This document shows, piece after piece, positions 18,066 to 24,495 of a stretch of 47,254 bases of DNA. The translations under genes and the position numbers were made by a program. Origin of the DNA: UBA1413 sp964567485 (lineage in GTDB: Bacteria; Bacteroidota; Bacteroidia; Bacteroidales; Prolixibacteraceae); NCBI GenBank assembly GCA_964567485.1, contig CAZMMX010000021.1:1-47254 (forward strand). The letters run 5' to 3'. The notes under the pieces were generated by a model. The model was not told the DNA's origin. It worked only from the letters and a program-made list of their open reading frames with translations, and searched no databases. Numbering within the stretch: the stretch's first letter is position 1; the number at the start of each line of letters is the position of its first letter.

Positions 18066-18352
18066 GAAGAAGCACCACCACACGCCTCGGGGACCTCCTG
18101 GGTGATTTCATCAGGAACTCCCCCCTGGAACAGCCCCTGAAGGAAGTGGCCGTCATCGGACACTGGCATGAAATGATGGGGGAAGCCATGGATAAATATA
18201 TTCGCCAGATTTCGGTCGACAAGGGGGTCCTCTATGTGGAAGTCTCCTCATCGGTGGTAAAATCGGAACTTTTCATGAACCGCGAGGAGTTGCGCCGCCG
18301 CCTGAATGAAAGAGCAGGGGAGGTCCTGATTAAAAAGATCGTTTTCCGATGA
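18062..18352 (+). CDS. DUF721 (DciA-like) protein
   Basis: A 96-residue protein with the DUF721 pattern: LGDLLGDFIRNSPLEQPLKE, then VIGHWHEMMGEAMDKYI, then VLYVEVSSSVVKSELFMNREELRRRLNE. Members of this family elsewhere (DciA) act with the replicative helicase, so a replication role next to recF is reasonable, but this short form has not been assigned here by anything beyond the domain. Start overlaps the recF stop. Confidence 0.85.
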   Translation: MRRSTTTRLGDLLGDFIRNSPLEQPLKEVAVIGHWHEMMGEAMDKYIRQISVDKGVLYVEVSSSVVKSELFMNREELRRRLNERAGEVLIKKIVFR

Positions 18353-18393
18353 AAAAAATCTGAAGTCTAAATCATCAGCCTCCAGCCTTCAGT

Positions 18394-18510
18394 CCAGCCT
18401 TCAGTCCAGCCGAAACTCCAACCTCCAGTTCAGGCTCCAGTCCAGCCTTCAGTCCAGCCGAAACTCCAACCTCCAGTTCAGGCTCCAGTCCAGCCTTCAG
18501 TCCAGCCGAA
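18394..18510. repeat. 48-bp tandem repeat, 2.4 copies
   Basis: Two complete identical 48-bp units (18394-18441 and 18442-18489) and a 21-bp third part. The unit contains CCAGCCTTCAGTCCAGCCGA and CTCCAACCTCCAGTTCAGG, with a shorter 12-bp internal period (CCAGCCTTCAGT) that also extends a little to the left. It fills the space between DUF721 and ndk and shows no open frame that looks real. Confidence 0.9.
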
Positions 18511-18601
18511 GCATAGAGCCATTCTCCTCTCCATGACCTGCCGGAATGGATTGAGATCCTCCTGAAGCTGATTTGGCCCGGGCGTCAGGAAATTTTTCTG
18601 G

Positions 18602-19021
18602 TCAGCAGCGTTCCAGTTTAGAGAAGAAGAAGTCTCCTTCGATGATGGCGTTTTCGTCGCTGTCGGAGCCGTGGACGGCATTCTGCTGCATGTCGCGGGC
18701 ATAAAGGGCCCTGATGGTCCCGGGAGCGGCATTGGCGGGATTGGTGGCACCTATCAGTTCCCTGAAGCTGGCTATGGCATCCTCTTTTTCCAGAAGGGCG
18801 GCCACTATGGGGCCTGAGCTCATGAATGCCACCAGGGATTCATAAAAGGGACGCTCCCGGTGTACGGCATAAAACTTCATGGCCTGCTCAAGGGTCAGAT
18901 GTGTGAGTTTCATGGCCACAATGCGGAACCCCGCTTCGTTGATCATCTTCAGGATACCTCCGATATAATTGCTTTCTACCGCATCGGGTTTGATCATAGT
19001 TAAAGTGTATTTTCCAGCCAT
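18602..19021 (-). CDS. ndk: Nucleoside diphosphate kinase
   Basis: A 139-residue NDK that passes phosphate from ATP to nucleoside diphosphates through a phosphohistidine. It has YTLTMIKPDAV at the start, and His117 in NAVHGSDS is the phosphorylated residue, followed by EGDFFF in the usual C-terminal position. I start at the ATG at 19021 (MAGKYT); the frame open to 19063 adds 14 residues not typical of the family. It is a single gene, divergent from the DHH phosphoesterase. Confidence 0.95.
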   Translation of the reverse strand: MAGKYTLTMIKPDAVESNYIGGILKMINEAGFRIVAMKLTHLTLEQAMKFYAVHRERPFYESLVAFMSSGPIVAALLEKEDAIASFRELIGATNPANAAPGTIRALYARDMQQNAVHGSDSDENAIIEGDFFFSKLERC

Positions 19022-19103
19022 ACGAGAATTGTTTATGTGGTGAACCAAGGCGCAAAATAACAAAATTTAACCACCCCCGGCCGTGGGGCTCCGCCATAAT
19101 TCT

Positions 19104-19111
19104 TATCTTTG
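19104..19111 (+). promoter_or_regulatory. -7 box (TATCTTTG) of the DHH-FKBP operon
   Basis: Exact TAnnTTTG match. It overlaps a possible TTG start at 19109, which argues that translation begins downstream. Confidence 0.5.
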
Positions 19112-19132
19112 CCCCTTAATTTTTCTGAAGAA

Positions 19133-20167
19133 TTGGAAAATACTGGAAATGAAATAATTAATGCGATTTCTCTCCTTCTGGAAGGAACCCCGGGGCCGGT
19201 AGTGGTGGTTCCCCATTCCAATCCCGACGGTGATGCCATTGGTGCCGCCTACGGGTTGGCGGTGGTGCTTAAAAACAGCGGCAGGGAGGTGAAAATCGTG
19301 ACTCCCAATGATTACCCATCGTTTCTGGCCTGGCTCGACGGTGACGTGGAGATTCTCAATTACCTGAAAAAGAGAGGTGCGGCCACGGCGGTGATCAGGC
19401 GCAGCACCATTATGTTCTGCATCGATTTCAACGATATCCGGCGTACCGACGAAATGGAGAAGGAGGTTGCCGCCTTCCGGGGTACCAAAGTGCTGGTCGA
19501 CCATCATCCCGATCCCATCCCGTTTTGTGACCTGATGGTGTCGGAACCCACCTACAGTTCGACTGCCGAGCTGGTGTATGACCTGGTGACCGCCCTGGGA
19601 ATGGAGGAATTTGTCGACCATAAGGTCGCCGAAGCCCTCTACACAGGAATCATGACCGACACCGGCTCTTTCAGCTACAGCACTTCACGGTCCGGGCTCT
19701 ACCGGGTGCTTTCGGCCCTGATGACCCGCAACATCGATACGGCAGCTATCCATGCCAGGGTCTATGATAACTTTTCGGCCGACCGCATGCGCCTGATGGG
19801 CCATGTCCTCCTGAATAAGATGGTGGTGCTCCCTGAGTACCGCACTGCCTATATCTCCATCACCCGTGATGAATTAAAAATGTTTAATTTTGTTCCGGGT
19901 GATACCGAGGGTTTTGTCAATATTCCCCTTTCTATAAACAATATTGTTTTCAGCGCCCTGTTTATTGAAAAGGAGAACCTGGTGAAGGCTTCTTTCCGCT
20001 CACGGGGGAATTTTCCGGTCAACGCCTTTTCGGGGTCCCATTTCAACGGAGGGGGCCATGTGAATGCCGCCGGAGGTGAGGAAAAAGCCGACCTCATAAA
20101 AGTTATTGAGAAGTTCACGCAACTTTTACCCGGTTATTTGCATCTATTGGAAAATGCAGACCGGTAA
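19133..20167 (+). CDS. DHH family phosphoesterase (NrnA/pAp-phosphatase-like)
   Basis: A cytoplasmic DHH/DHHA1 phosphoesterase of about 344 residues, of the group that degrades short oligoribonucleotides or dephosphorylates pAp. Motifs in order: VPHSNPDGDAIGAA, CIDFND, LVDHHPDP (the DHH triad), TGIMTDTGSFSYS, and the DHHA1 glycine motif HFNGGGHVNAAGG near the C-terminus. No ATG lies before the conserved region. The frame is open from TTG 19109, but that overlaps the -7 box, so I prefer the TTG at 19133; the start is uncertain. First gene of an operon with two FKBP lipoproteins (gap 26 nt). Confidence 0.88.
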   Translation: MENTGNEIINAISLLLEGTPGPVVVVPHSNPDGDAIGAAYGLAVVLKNSGREVKIVTPNDYPSFLAWLDGDVEILNYLKKRGAATAVIRRSTIMFCIDFNDIRRTDEMEKEVAAFRGTKVLVDHHPDPIPFCDLMVSEPTYSSTAELVYDLVTALGMEEFVDHKVAEALYTGIMTDTGSFSYSTSRSGLYRVLSALMTRNIDTAAIHARVYDNFSADRMRLMGHVLLNKMVVLPEYRTAYISITRDELKMFNFVPGDTEGFVNIPLSINNIVFSALFIEKENLVKASFRSRGNFPVNAFSGSHFNGGGHVNAAGGEEKADLIKVIEKFTQLLPGYLHLLENADR

Positions 20168-20193
20168 CCGAATAACGGGAGGGGCTGCTTAAA

Positions 20194-20721
20194 ATGAGAA
20201 TGATGATGAAACGAAAGATTTTTTCCGGGGCGGTGCTGCTGATCGCCCTCATGATGATGACCTTTTCTTCCTGCTTCAATTTTTTGGACGACCAGGAAAA
20301 GAATACTCCCGAAAAGGAGTTGGAACTGCTTCAACGATATATCGACGGATTGGTTACCAAGGGACTGGACGTGGATACCACTACCCTGGGGGTCTATTAT
20401 GTCCGCCAAAGGGAGGGCAGCGGTCCCTTTCCGGAGAACGGCGATACCGTTGCGGTGAAGTATATAGGGTACCTGATGGACAACAGCGTTTTTGACAGTT
20501 CGTTCCGCAATACCGGTGACTCGGTGTGGACATACGCCCTGGGGAGTATCACCAACATTCCGGGGTGGGATGAAATGATGCCCCTGATGAACAAAGGGAG
20601 CAAGGTGGAGTTCGTGGTCCCTTCCCATCTGGGTTTCGGCGATCAGGGGGCCCTTTATGTGCCGCCTTACGCATCCCTGGTGTTTGTCGCGGTCATGGAT
20701 GATGTCCGCAAAAAACAGTAA
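20194..20721 (+). CDS. FKBP-type peptidyl-prolyl isomerase lipoprotein
   Basis: A 175-residue lipoprotein: hydrophobic signal, then lipobox Cys28 (FSSC). The FKBP domain occupies about residues 65-172 with GDTVAVKYIGYLMDNSVFDSSF, IPGWDEMMPLMNKGSKVEFVVP and HLGFGDQG. The core active-site pattern (Tyr, FDSS, GW, the glycine-rich GFGDQG loop) is intact, so proline isomerase activity in the periplasm is likely. It resembles the GldI-type lipoproteins of gliding Bacteroidota, but no other gld genes are here. Middle gene of the DHH-FKBP-FKBP operon. Confidence 0.85.
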   Translation: MRMMMKRKIFSGAVLLIALMMMTFSSCFNFLDDQEKNTPEKELELLQRYIDGLVTKGLDVDTTTLGVYYVRQREGSGPFPENGDTVAVKYIGYLMDNSVFDSSFRNTGDSVWTYALGSITNIPGWDEMMPLMNKGSKVEFVVPSHLGFGDQGALYVPPYASLVFVAVMDDVRKKQ

Positions 20722-20764
20722 TGCTTTGAAAGATTAATCACAAAATATTAAATAATAGAACAAT

Positions 20765-21283
20765 ATGAAGATCCGTAATATTCTCTTTCTTTTCACCCTG
20801 GTCGCCGCTGTACTCCTGATATCCTGCGAGGAGGAAAATAATTATAAGGAGCTCCGGGCAAAAGAGCTCGAACTGCTCGACCAGTACATCATGGATAATA
20901 ATATTACGGTATCGCCCACCAAAACGGGACTTTACTATATTGAAAAGGTGAAAGGACCCGGGGACAGTGTCAAGGTCTACGACCTGGTGCATGTGTATTA
21001 CCGGACCTGGTTAATTGACAGCACCCTGCTTGATCAGAACATCGACTCGTTGGGCCGTTATTATGATCCTCTCTCCTTCAGTGTTGTCCCCACCGGGGTT
21101 TCAGCTTCGGTGATCCAAGGGCTGAATGAAGGGGTGCAGTACATGCAGCAGGGGGGAGTCGCCACCCTGATCATCCCTTCGGAACTGGCTTACGAGCAGA
21201 ATACCTCTTCGGGGGTTCCCATGTTCTCGACGCTGATCATGGAGGTGTGGGTCGAAAAGGTGGTCAAGTCCGACGCCAACTGA
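20765..21283 (+). CDS. FKBP-like lipoprotein with degenerate active site
   Basis: A 172-residue paralogue of the preceding gene, 43 nt downstream. The signal peptide ends at lipobox Cys21 (LLISC). The FKBP fold is recognisable (GLYYIEKVKGPG, VHVYYRTWLID, VIQGLNEGVQYMQQGGVATLIIPSELAYE), but two usual active-site elements are changed: the FDSS segment is replaced by LLDQN, and the IPGW/VPGW turn reads VIQGL. Isomerase activity is therefore doubtful, and a chaperone or structural role is more likely. A strong terminator follows. Confidence 0.78.
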   Translation: MKIRNILFLFTLVAAVLLISCEEENNYKELRAKELELLDQYIMDNNITVSPTKTGLYYIEKVKGPGDSVKVYDLVHVYYRTWLIDSTLLDQNIDSLGRYYDPLSFSVVPTGVSASVIQGLNEGVQYMQQGGVATLIIPSELAYEQNTSSGVPMFSTLIMEVWVEKVVKSDAN

Positions 21284-21320
21284 TGGTGAATAGCAATGGC
21301 TGACAGGCCGTTGCGATATA

Positions 21321-21359
21321 AAAAAGCCCTCTGAGTCATCACGATTCAGAGGGCTTTTT
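21321..21359. terminator. Bidirectional terminator between the FKBP operon and tRNA-Arg
   Basis: A 14-bp perfect stem (AAAAAGCCCTCTGA with TCAGAGGGCTTTTT) with an 11-nt loop. A and T tails make it functional on both strands, serving the plus-strand lipoprotein operon and the minus-strand tRNA. Confidence 0.88.
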
Positions 21360-21361
21360 AG

Positions 21362-21435
21362 TACCCTGGACGGGGCTCGAACCCATAACCTGCGGCTTAG
21401 AAGGCCGCTGCTCTATCCAGTTGAGCTACCAGGGC
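21362..21435 (-). tRNA. tRNA-Arg (anticodon TCT)
   Basis: A complete cloverleaf on the minus strand: acceptor GCCCTGG pairing CCAGGGT (first pair G-U), D-arm AGCTCAACTGGATAGAGC, anticodon arm GCGGC-CTTCTAA-GCCGC with anticodon TCT, and T-arm GGGTTCGAGCCC. The CCA end is not encoded. Decodes AGA and AGG. Confidence 0.95.
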
Positions 21436-21454
21436 ATCCTTGTTTTTCGCGGTG

Positions 21455-21462
21455 CAAATATA
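21455..21462 (-). promoter_or_regulatory. -7 box (TATATTTG) of tRNA-Arg
   Basis: Exact TAnnTTTG on the minus strand, 20 nt before the tRNA 5' end and 9 nt from the asnA stop codon. Confidence 0.5.
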
Positions 21463-21470
21463 GGATAAAA

Positions 21471-22505
21471 TTATAAAAGGTGTATCCCGTTTTTCCGGCA
21501 GCCGGTGACCATTTCAGAGGGCCAGATACTGGATTGGATTTCGCCGATGTGGGCTTTGCGGAGGAAGAACATGCAGAGACGGCTTTGGCCGATTCCCCCG
21601 CCGATGGTCTGAGGCAGTTTGCCGTTGAGGAGCATCTGGTGCCACATGAGCCGGGCGCGGTTTTCCATATTTCTGATTTTCAGCTGGGAAAGCAGGGCTT
21701 TCTGGTCGACCCTGATGCCCATGGAAGAGATCTCAAAGGCCCTGTCGAGTACCTCATTCCAGATGACGATATCGCCGTTCAGTCCCCGGTAGTCCTTCAC
21801 CGTGGGGGTGATCCAGTCGTCATAGTCGGGGGCCCTGCCGTCGTGCACCTCACCGTTGGGCATGACGCCGCCGATGCCGATGATGAAGACCGCCCCATAT
21901 TCCCTGGCCACGTGGGTTTCCCGGTCGCGCGGCGATAAACCGGGATATCTCTCTGCCAGCTCTTCGGCATGAAAAAAGGTAATCTCCTCGGGAAGGCGGG
22001 GGAGGATCGTGGGGTAGTAGTCCTGGACCAGGTTTTCGGTGCGCACCATGGCGGAATAGATCTGCCTCACCGTGTTTTTCAGGTATTCCAGATGCCGGTC
22101 TCCGGGTGATATTACTCTTTCCCAGTCCCACTGGTCCACATACAACGAATGGATATTGGTGAGTTCCTCGTCGGGCCTGATGGCGTTCATGTCGGTATAA
22201 ATGCCATACCCCGGGGAAAGGCCGATGTCGGCCAGGGCCATTCTCTTCCACTTGGCCAGCGACTGGACGATTTCCGCCTCTTCGTCGTTCATCTCCTTGA
22301 TGGGAAAGGAGACGGGACGCTCGACGCCGTTCAGGTCGTCATTGATTCCCGTGCCCTTTCTGACGAAAAGGGGAGCCGTCACCCTGCGCAGCCGCAGGGC
22401 CGAGGCCAGGTTGATCTGGAAAAAGTCCTTCACCAGTTTGATCGCTTGCTCGGTCTGTGCCACATCGAGCAGGGAGTGGTAATCTTTAGGAATGTAGAGT
22501 TGCAT
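21471..22505 (-). CDS. asnA: Aspartate-ammonia ligase (asparagine synthetase A)
   Basis: A 344-residue ammonia-dependent asparagine synthetase of the class II aminoacyl-tRNA-synthetase fold. Characteristic stretches are RRVTAPLFVRKGTGINDDLNG, RPVSFPIKEM, KWKRMALADIG, TDMNAIRPDEELTNIHSLYVDQWDWE, MGIRVDQ and IGGGIGQSRLCMFFL. The length matches E. coli AsnA. It makes asparagine from aspartate, ammonia and ATP. A single gene with its own -7 box (22530-22537). Confidence 0.96.
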   Translation of the reverse strand: MQLYIPKDYHSLLDVAQTEQAIKLVKDFFQINLASALRLRRVTAPLFVRKGTGINDDLNGVERPVSFPIKEMNDEEAEIVQSLAKWKRMALADIGLSPGYGIYTDMNAIRPDEELTNIHSLYVDQWDWERVISPGDRHLEYLKNTVRQIYSAMVRTENLVQDYYPTILPRLPEEITFFHAEELAERYPGLSPRDRETHVAREYGAVFIIGIGGVMPNGEVHDGRAPDYDDWITPTVKDYRGLNGDIVIWNEVLDRAFEISSMGIRVDQKALLSQLKIRNMENRARLMWHQMLLNGKLPQTIGGGIGQSRLCMFFLRKAHIGEIQSSIWPSEMVTGCRKNGIHLL

Positions 22506-22529
22506 GCCTTATATGTTATATAATGTCGG

Positions 22530-22537
22530 CAAATATA
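22530..22537 (-). promoter_or_regulatory. -7 box (TATATTTG) of asnA
   Basis: Exact TAnnTTTG on the minus strand, 25 nt before the asnA start codon. Confidence 0.5.
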
Positions 22538-22613
22538 TTCTTTTGTGATCAAAATGCTCATAATAGCACTTGAAAGTTTCTGTAAAGTCAGGGGCAGAAG
22601 GGTAGGGCCAGAA

Positions 22614-22628
22614 TGTTCTGTCAGAACA
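22614..22628. promoter_or_regulatory. Perfect 15-bp palindrome upstream of asnA
   Basis: TGTTCTGTCAGAACA has two perfect 7-nt arms around one central base, in the 177-bp space between the MBL hydrolase stop and asnA, about 77 bp upstream of the asnA -7 box. It looks like an operator for a dimeric regulator; the regulator is unknown. It could also be part of the 3' end of the MBL gene transcript. Confidence 0.35.
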
Positions 22629-22682
22629 GTCATTTCCGGAGGGGCCTTATGGAGGGCCAGTGGTGACGGAGTACCCTGGGGG

Positions 22683-23462
22683 TCAGATCTGAAGGGTAAG
22701 GCCGTCGTAGGCCAGGAAAACGCCTGGGGGCAGGCTCTTCTGCACCTCTTCGTGGAATCCCAGGGCGTGGCTGATATGGGTGAGGTAGGTTTTTTCGGGG
22801 CTGACTTCCTGCGAGAAGCGGAGGGCCTCTTCGAGGCTGAAGTGGGAGAGGTGTTTTTCCTTCCGCAGGGCGTTAACCACCAGAATGCGGCTTCCTCTGA
22901 TTTTCTCCATCTCGTCGGGGGGAACGGCGTTGATATCGGTCAGGTAAGTCAGGTCGCCGCAGCGGAATCCCAGCACCGGCAGCTTATGGTGAAAGCAGCG
23001 GATGGGGGTGAATAGGGTACTCCCGATGGTAAACGGAAGGTGAGAAATTTCGTGGAGTTCCATGGAGGGCACGCCAGGGTAGCGGTCGGCGGCGAAGACG
23101 TAGTGGAAGATGCGGTGGATGGCGTTCAGGACGCGTTTTTCGGCGTATATGTCGACGGCTTTTTTCTGGATGTAGTTAAAAGCCCTGATGTCGTCGAGGC
23201 CGAAGATGTGGTCGACATGTTCATGGGTGAGGAGGATGGCCCTGAGGCGGCTAACCGCGGCGGTGAGCATCTGCTGGCGGAAGTCGGGTCCTGCGTCGAT
23301 CAGGAAGTTCTCGCCGGCGGTGGTCAGAAGCGCCGATGTGCGCAGGCGTTTGTCGCGGGGGTCGGCCGAGCGGCACACCGGACAGTCGCATCCGATGATG
23401 GGAACTCCCTGGGAAGTCCCGGTGCCCAGAAAGGTGATTTGTAAGGTTGGTGGTTGGTGCAT
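22683..23462 (-). CDS. MBL-fold metal-dependent hydrolase (PhnP-like group)
   Basis: A 259-residue metallo-beta-lactamase-fold hydrolase. It opens with ITFLGTGTSQGVPIIGC and DCPVC, typical of the PhnP/phosphoribosyl cyclic phosphodiesterase-like group; then NFLIDAGPDFRQQ, the metal motif THEHVDH, YAEKRVL, TPIRCFHHK and THISHALG near the end carry further metal-ligand positions. Substrate unknown. I start at the ATG at 23462; the open frame to 23618 crosses the promoter region and adds 52 unconserved residues. Divergent from the RsmI-like methyltransferase. Confidence 0.88.
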   Translation of the reverse strand: MHQPPTLQITFLGTGTSQGVPIIGCDCPVCRSADPRDKRLRTSALLTTAGENFLIDAGPDFRQQMLTAAVSRLRAILLTHEHVDHIFGLDDIRAFNYIQKKAVDIYAEKRVLNAIHRIFHYVFAADRYPGVPSMELHEISHLPFTIGSTLFTPIRCFHHKLPVLGFRCGDLTYLTDINAVPPDEMEKIRGSRILVVNALRKEKHLSHFSLEEALRFSQEVSPEKTYLTHISHALGFHEEVQKSLPPGVFLAYDGLTLQI

Positions 23463-23480
23463 GTGCTGGTCGTGAAGCGG

Positions 23481-23488
23481 CAAAAATA
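23481..23488 (-). promoter_or_regulatory. -7 box (TATTTTTG) of the MBL hydrolase
   Basis: Exact TAnnTTTG on the minus strand, 19 nt before the start codon, in a 68-bp divergent intergenic region. Confidence 0.5.
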
Positions 23489-23518
23489 CAAAATCGTCAG
23501 AATTATTCACTTTTATCG

Positions 23519-23526
23519 TAAATTTG
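23519..23526 (+). promoter_or_regulatory. -7 box (TAAATTTG) of the RsmI-like methyltransferase
   Basis: Exact TAnnTTTG on the plus strand only 4 nt before the ATG at 23531, so the transcript would be nearly leaderless, or translation starts further in. Confidence 0.45.
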
Positions 23527-23530
23527 GGCG

Positions 23531-24232
23531 ATGGCAAAACTCTACCTGATACCCAACCTGCTGGGGGATACCCCGTGGCCGCTGGTCCTTCCCGCGGCGG
23601 TGCCTGAAGTGATGGCACGCCTTCGTTTTTTCTTTGTGGAAGACCTGCGCACAGCCCGACGGTTCCTCAAAAAGGTGCATCCGGCGATCGATATCGACGC
23701 TCTTCATTTTTCGGTACTGAATAAGGAGACGGAGGAGCGTGAGGCTGCCGGTTTCCTGGAATTTCTGCTGGCAGGGAATGACGCCGGGGTGATCTCCGAG
23801 GCCGGGTGCCCGGGGGTCGCCGATCCCGGAGCCCTGATCGTCAGACTGGCTCACCGTGCCGGCATCGGAGTGGTCCCTCTGGTAGGCCCCTCCTCGATAT
23901 TGCTGGCCCTGATGGCCTCGGGATTTAACGGGCAGCAGTTTACCTTCCACGGGTATCTTCCCGTAAAACCCCAGGAACGGATCCGTAAACTCCAGCAGTT
24001 GGAACGCACGGCTGCCACCCTGGGGGAGACCCAGATTTTTATAGAGACGCCCTACCGGAATAACGCCTTTCTGGCCGACCTGCTGCGAAGCTGCCAGCCA
24101 CCCACCCTGTTATGCATCGCCGCTAACCTCACCACTCCGGAAGAGATGGTCCGCACCATGACCGTCGCCCAGTGGCGGAAAAATCCCCCCGACCTGACCA
24201 AACAACCGGCCATTTTCCTGTTAGGACGATAA
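23531..24232 (+). CDS. SAM-dependent methyltransferase, RsmI/tetrapyrrole-methylase fold
   Basis: A 233-residue member of the tetrapyrrole methylase (SAM) family, close to RsmI, the 16S rRNA ribose methylase. It has LYLIPNLLGD at the start instead of the usual glycine-rich LY(L/I)VxTPIGN, then GNDAGVISEAGCPGVADPG, VPLVGPSSILLALMASGFNGQQFTFHGYLP, QIFIETPYRNN and the C-terminal AIFLLGR. Many Bacteroidota carry this shorter form in addition to a true RsmI, so the rRNA target is unproven. Divergent from the MBL hydrolase. Confidence 0.85.
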   Translation: MAKLYLIPNLLGDTPWPLVLPAAVPEVMARLRFFFVEDLRTARRFLKKVHPAIDIDALHFSVLNKETEEREAAGFLEFLLAGNDAGVISEAGCPGVADPGALIVRLAHRAGIGVVPLVGPSSILLALMASGFNGQQFTFHGYLPVKPQERIRKLQQLERTAATLGETQIFIETPYRNNAFLADLLRSCQPPTLLCIAANLTTPEEMVRTMTVAQWRKNPPDLTKQPAIFLLGR

Positions 24233-24233
24233 G

Positions 24234-24353
24234 ATTCATCGTAGTAGTCCCGGTCACCCTCCCCATTTCCGGAGGGAAAGGTCTCATTTTGATTATTTGG
24301 GAGCCAGGATTCACTGTTGTAGTCCCGGTCACCCATCCCCATTTCCGGAGGAA
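24234..24353. repeat. Imperfect direct repeat, about 45 bp, two copies 75 bp apart
   Basis: Copies begin at 24234 and 24309; both contain GTAGTCCCGGTCACCC followed by a 1-2 base change and CCCCATTTCCGGAGG. They sit immediately after the methyltransferase stop. In the minus-strand frame each copy reads GDRDY-x-x-ES, but that frame overlaps the methyltransferase and has no other support. The 263 bp between 24232 and 24496 hold this and little else. Confidence 0.75.
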
Positions 24354-24495
24354 CAATCCCTCTTTCGATTTGAGAATATGTTGTAAAAGATATTTTCGGA
24401 GGAGAGAATTGTTATAGATTAGGGTATTTTTACGAAGCCTACAGGCGTTGCGTTTGCGTACATTAGTGACCCAATGAACCTAATAACTAAGAGGG

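Noticed and set aside
18394..18510. CRISPR array
   Set aside because: Units are contiguous and identical with no spacers, and no cas genes are nearby.
20194..21283. Gliding motility operon (gldI)
   Set aside because: The FKBP lipoproteins resemble GldI, but no other gld gene is near.
24052..24342. Minus-strand small frame with a repeated GDRDY peptide
   Set aside because: It overlaps the 3' end of the methyltransferase; the repetition comes from the DNA repeat at 24234.
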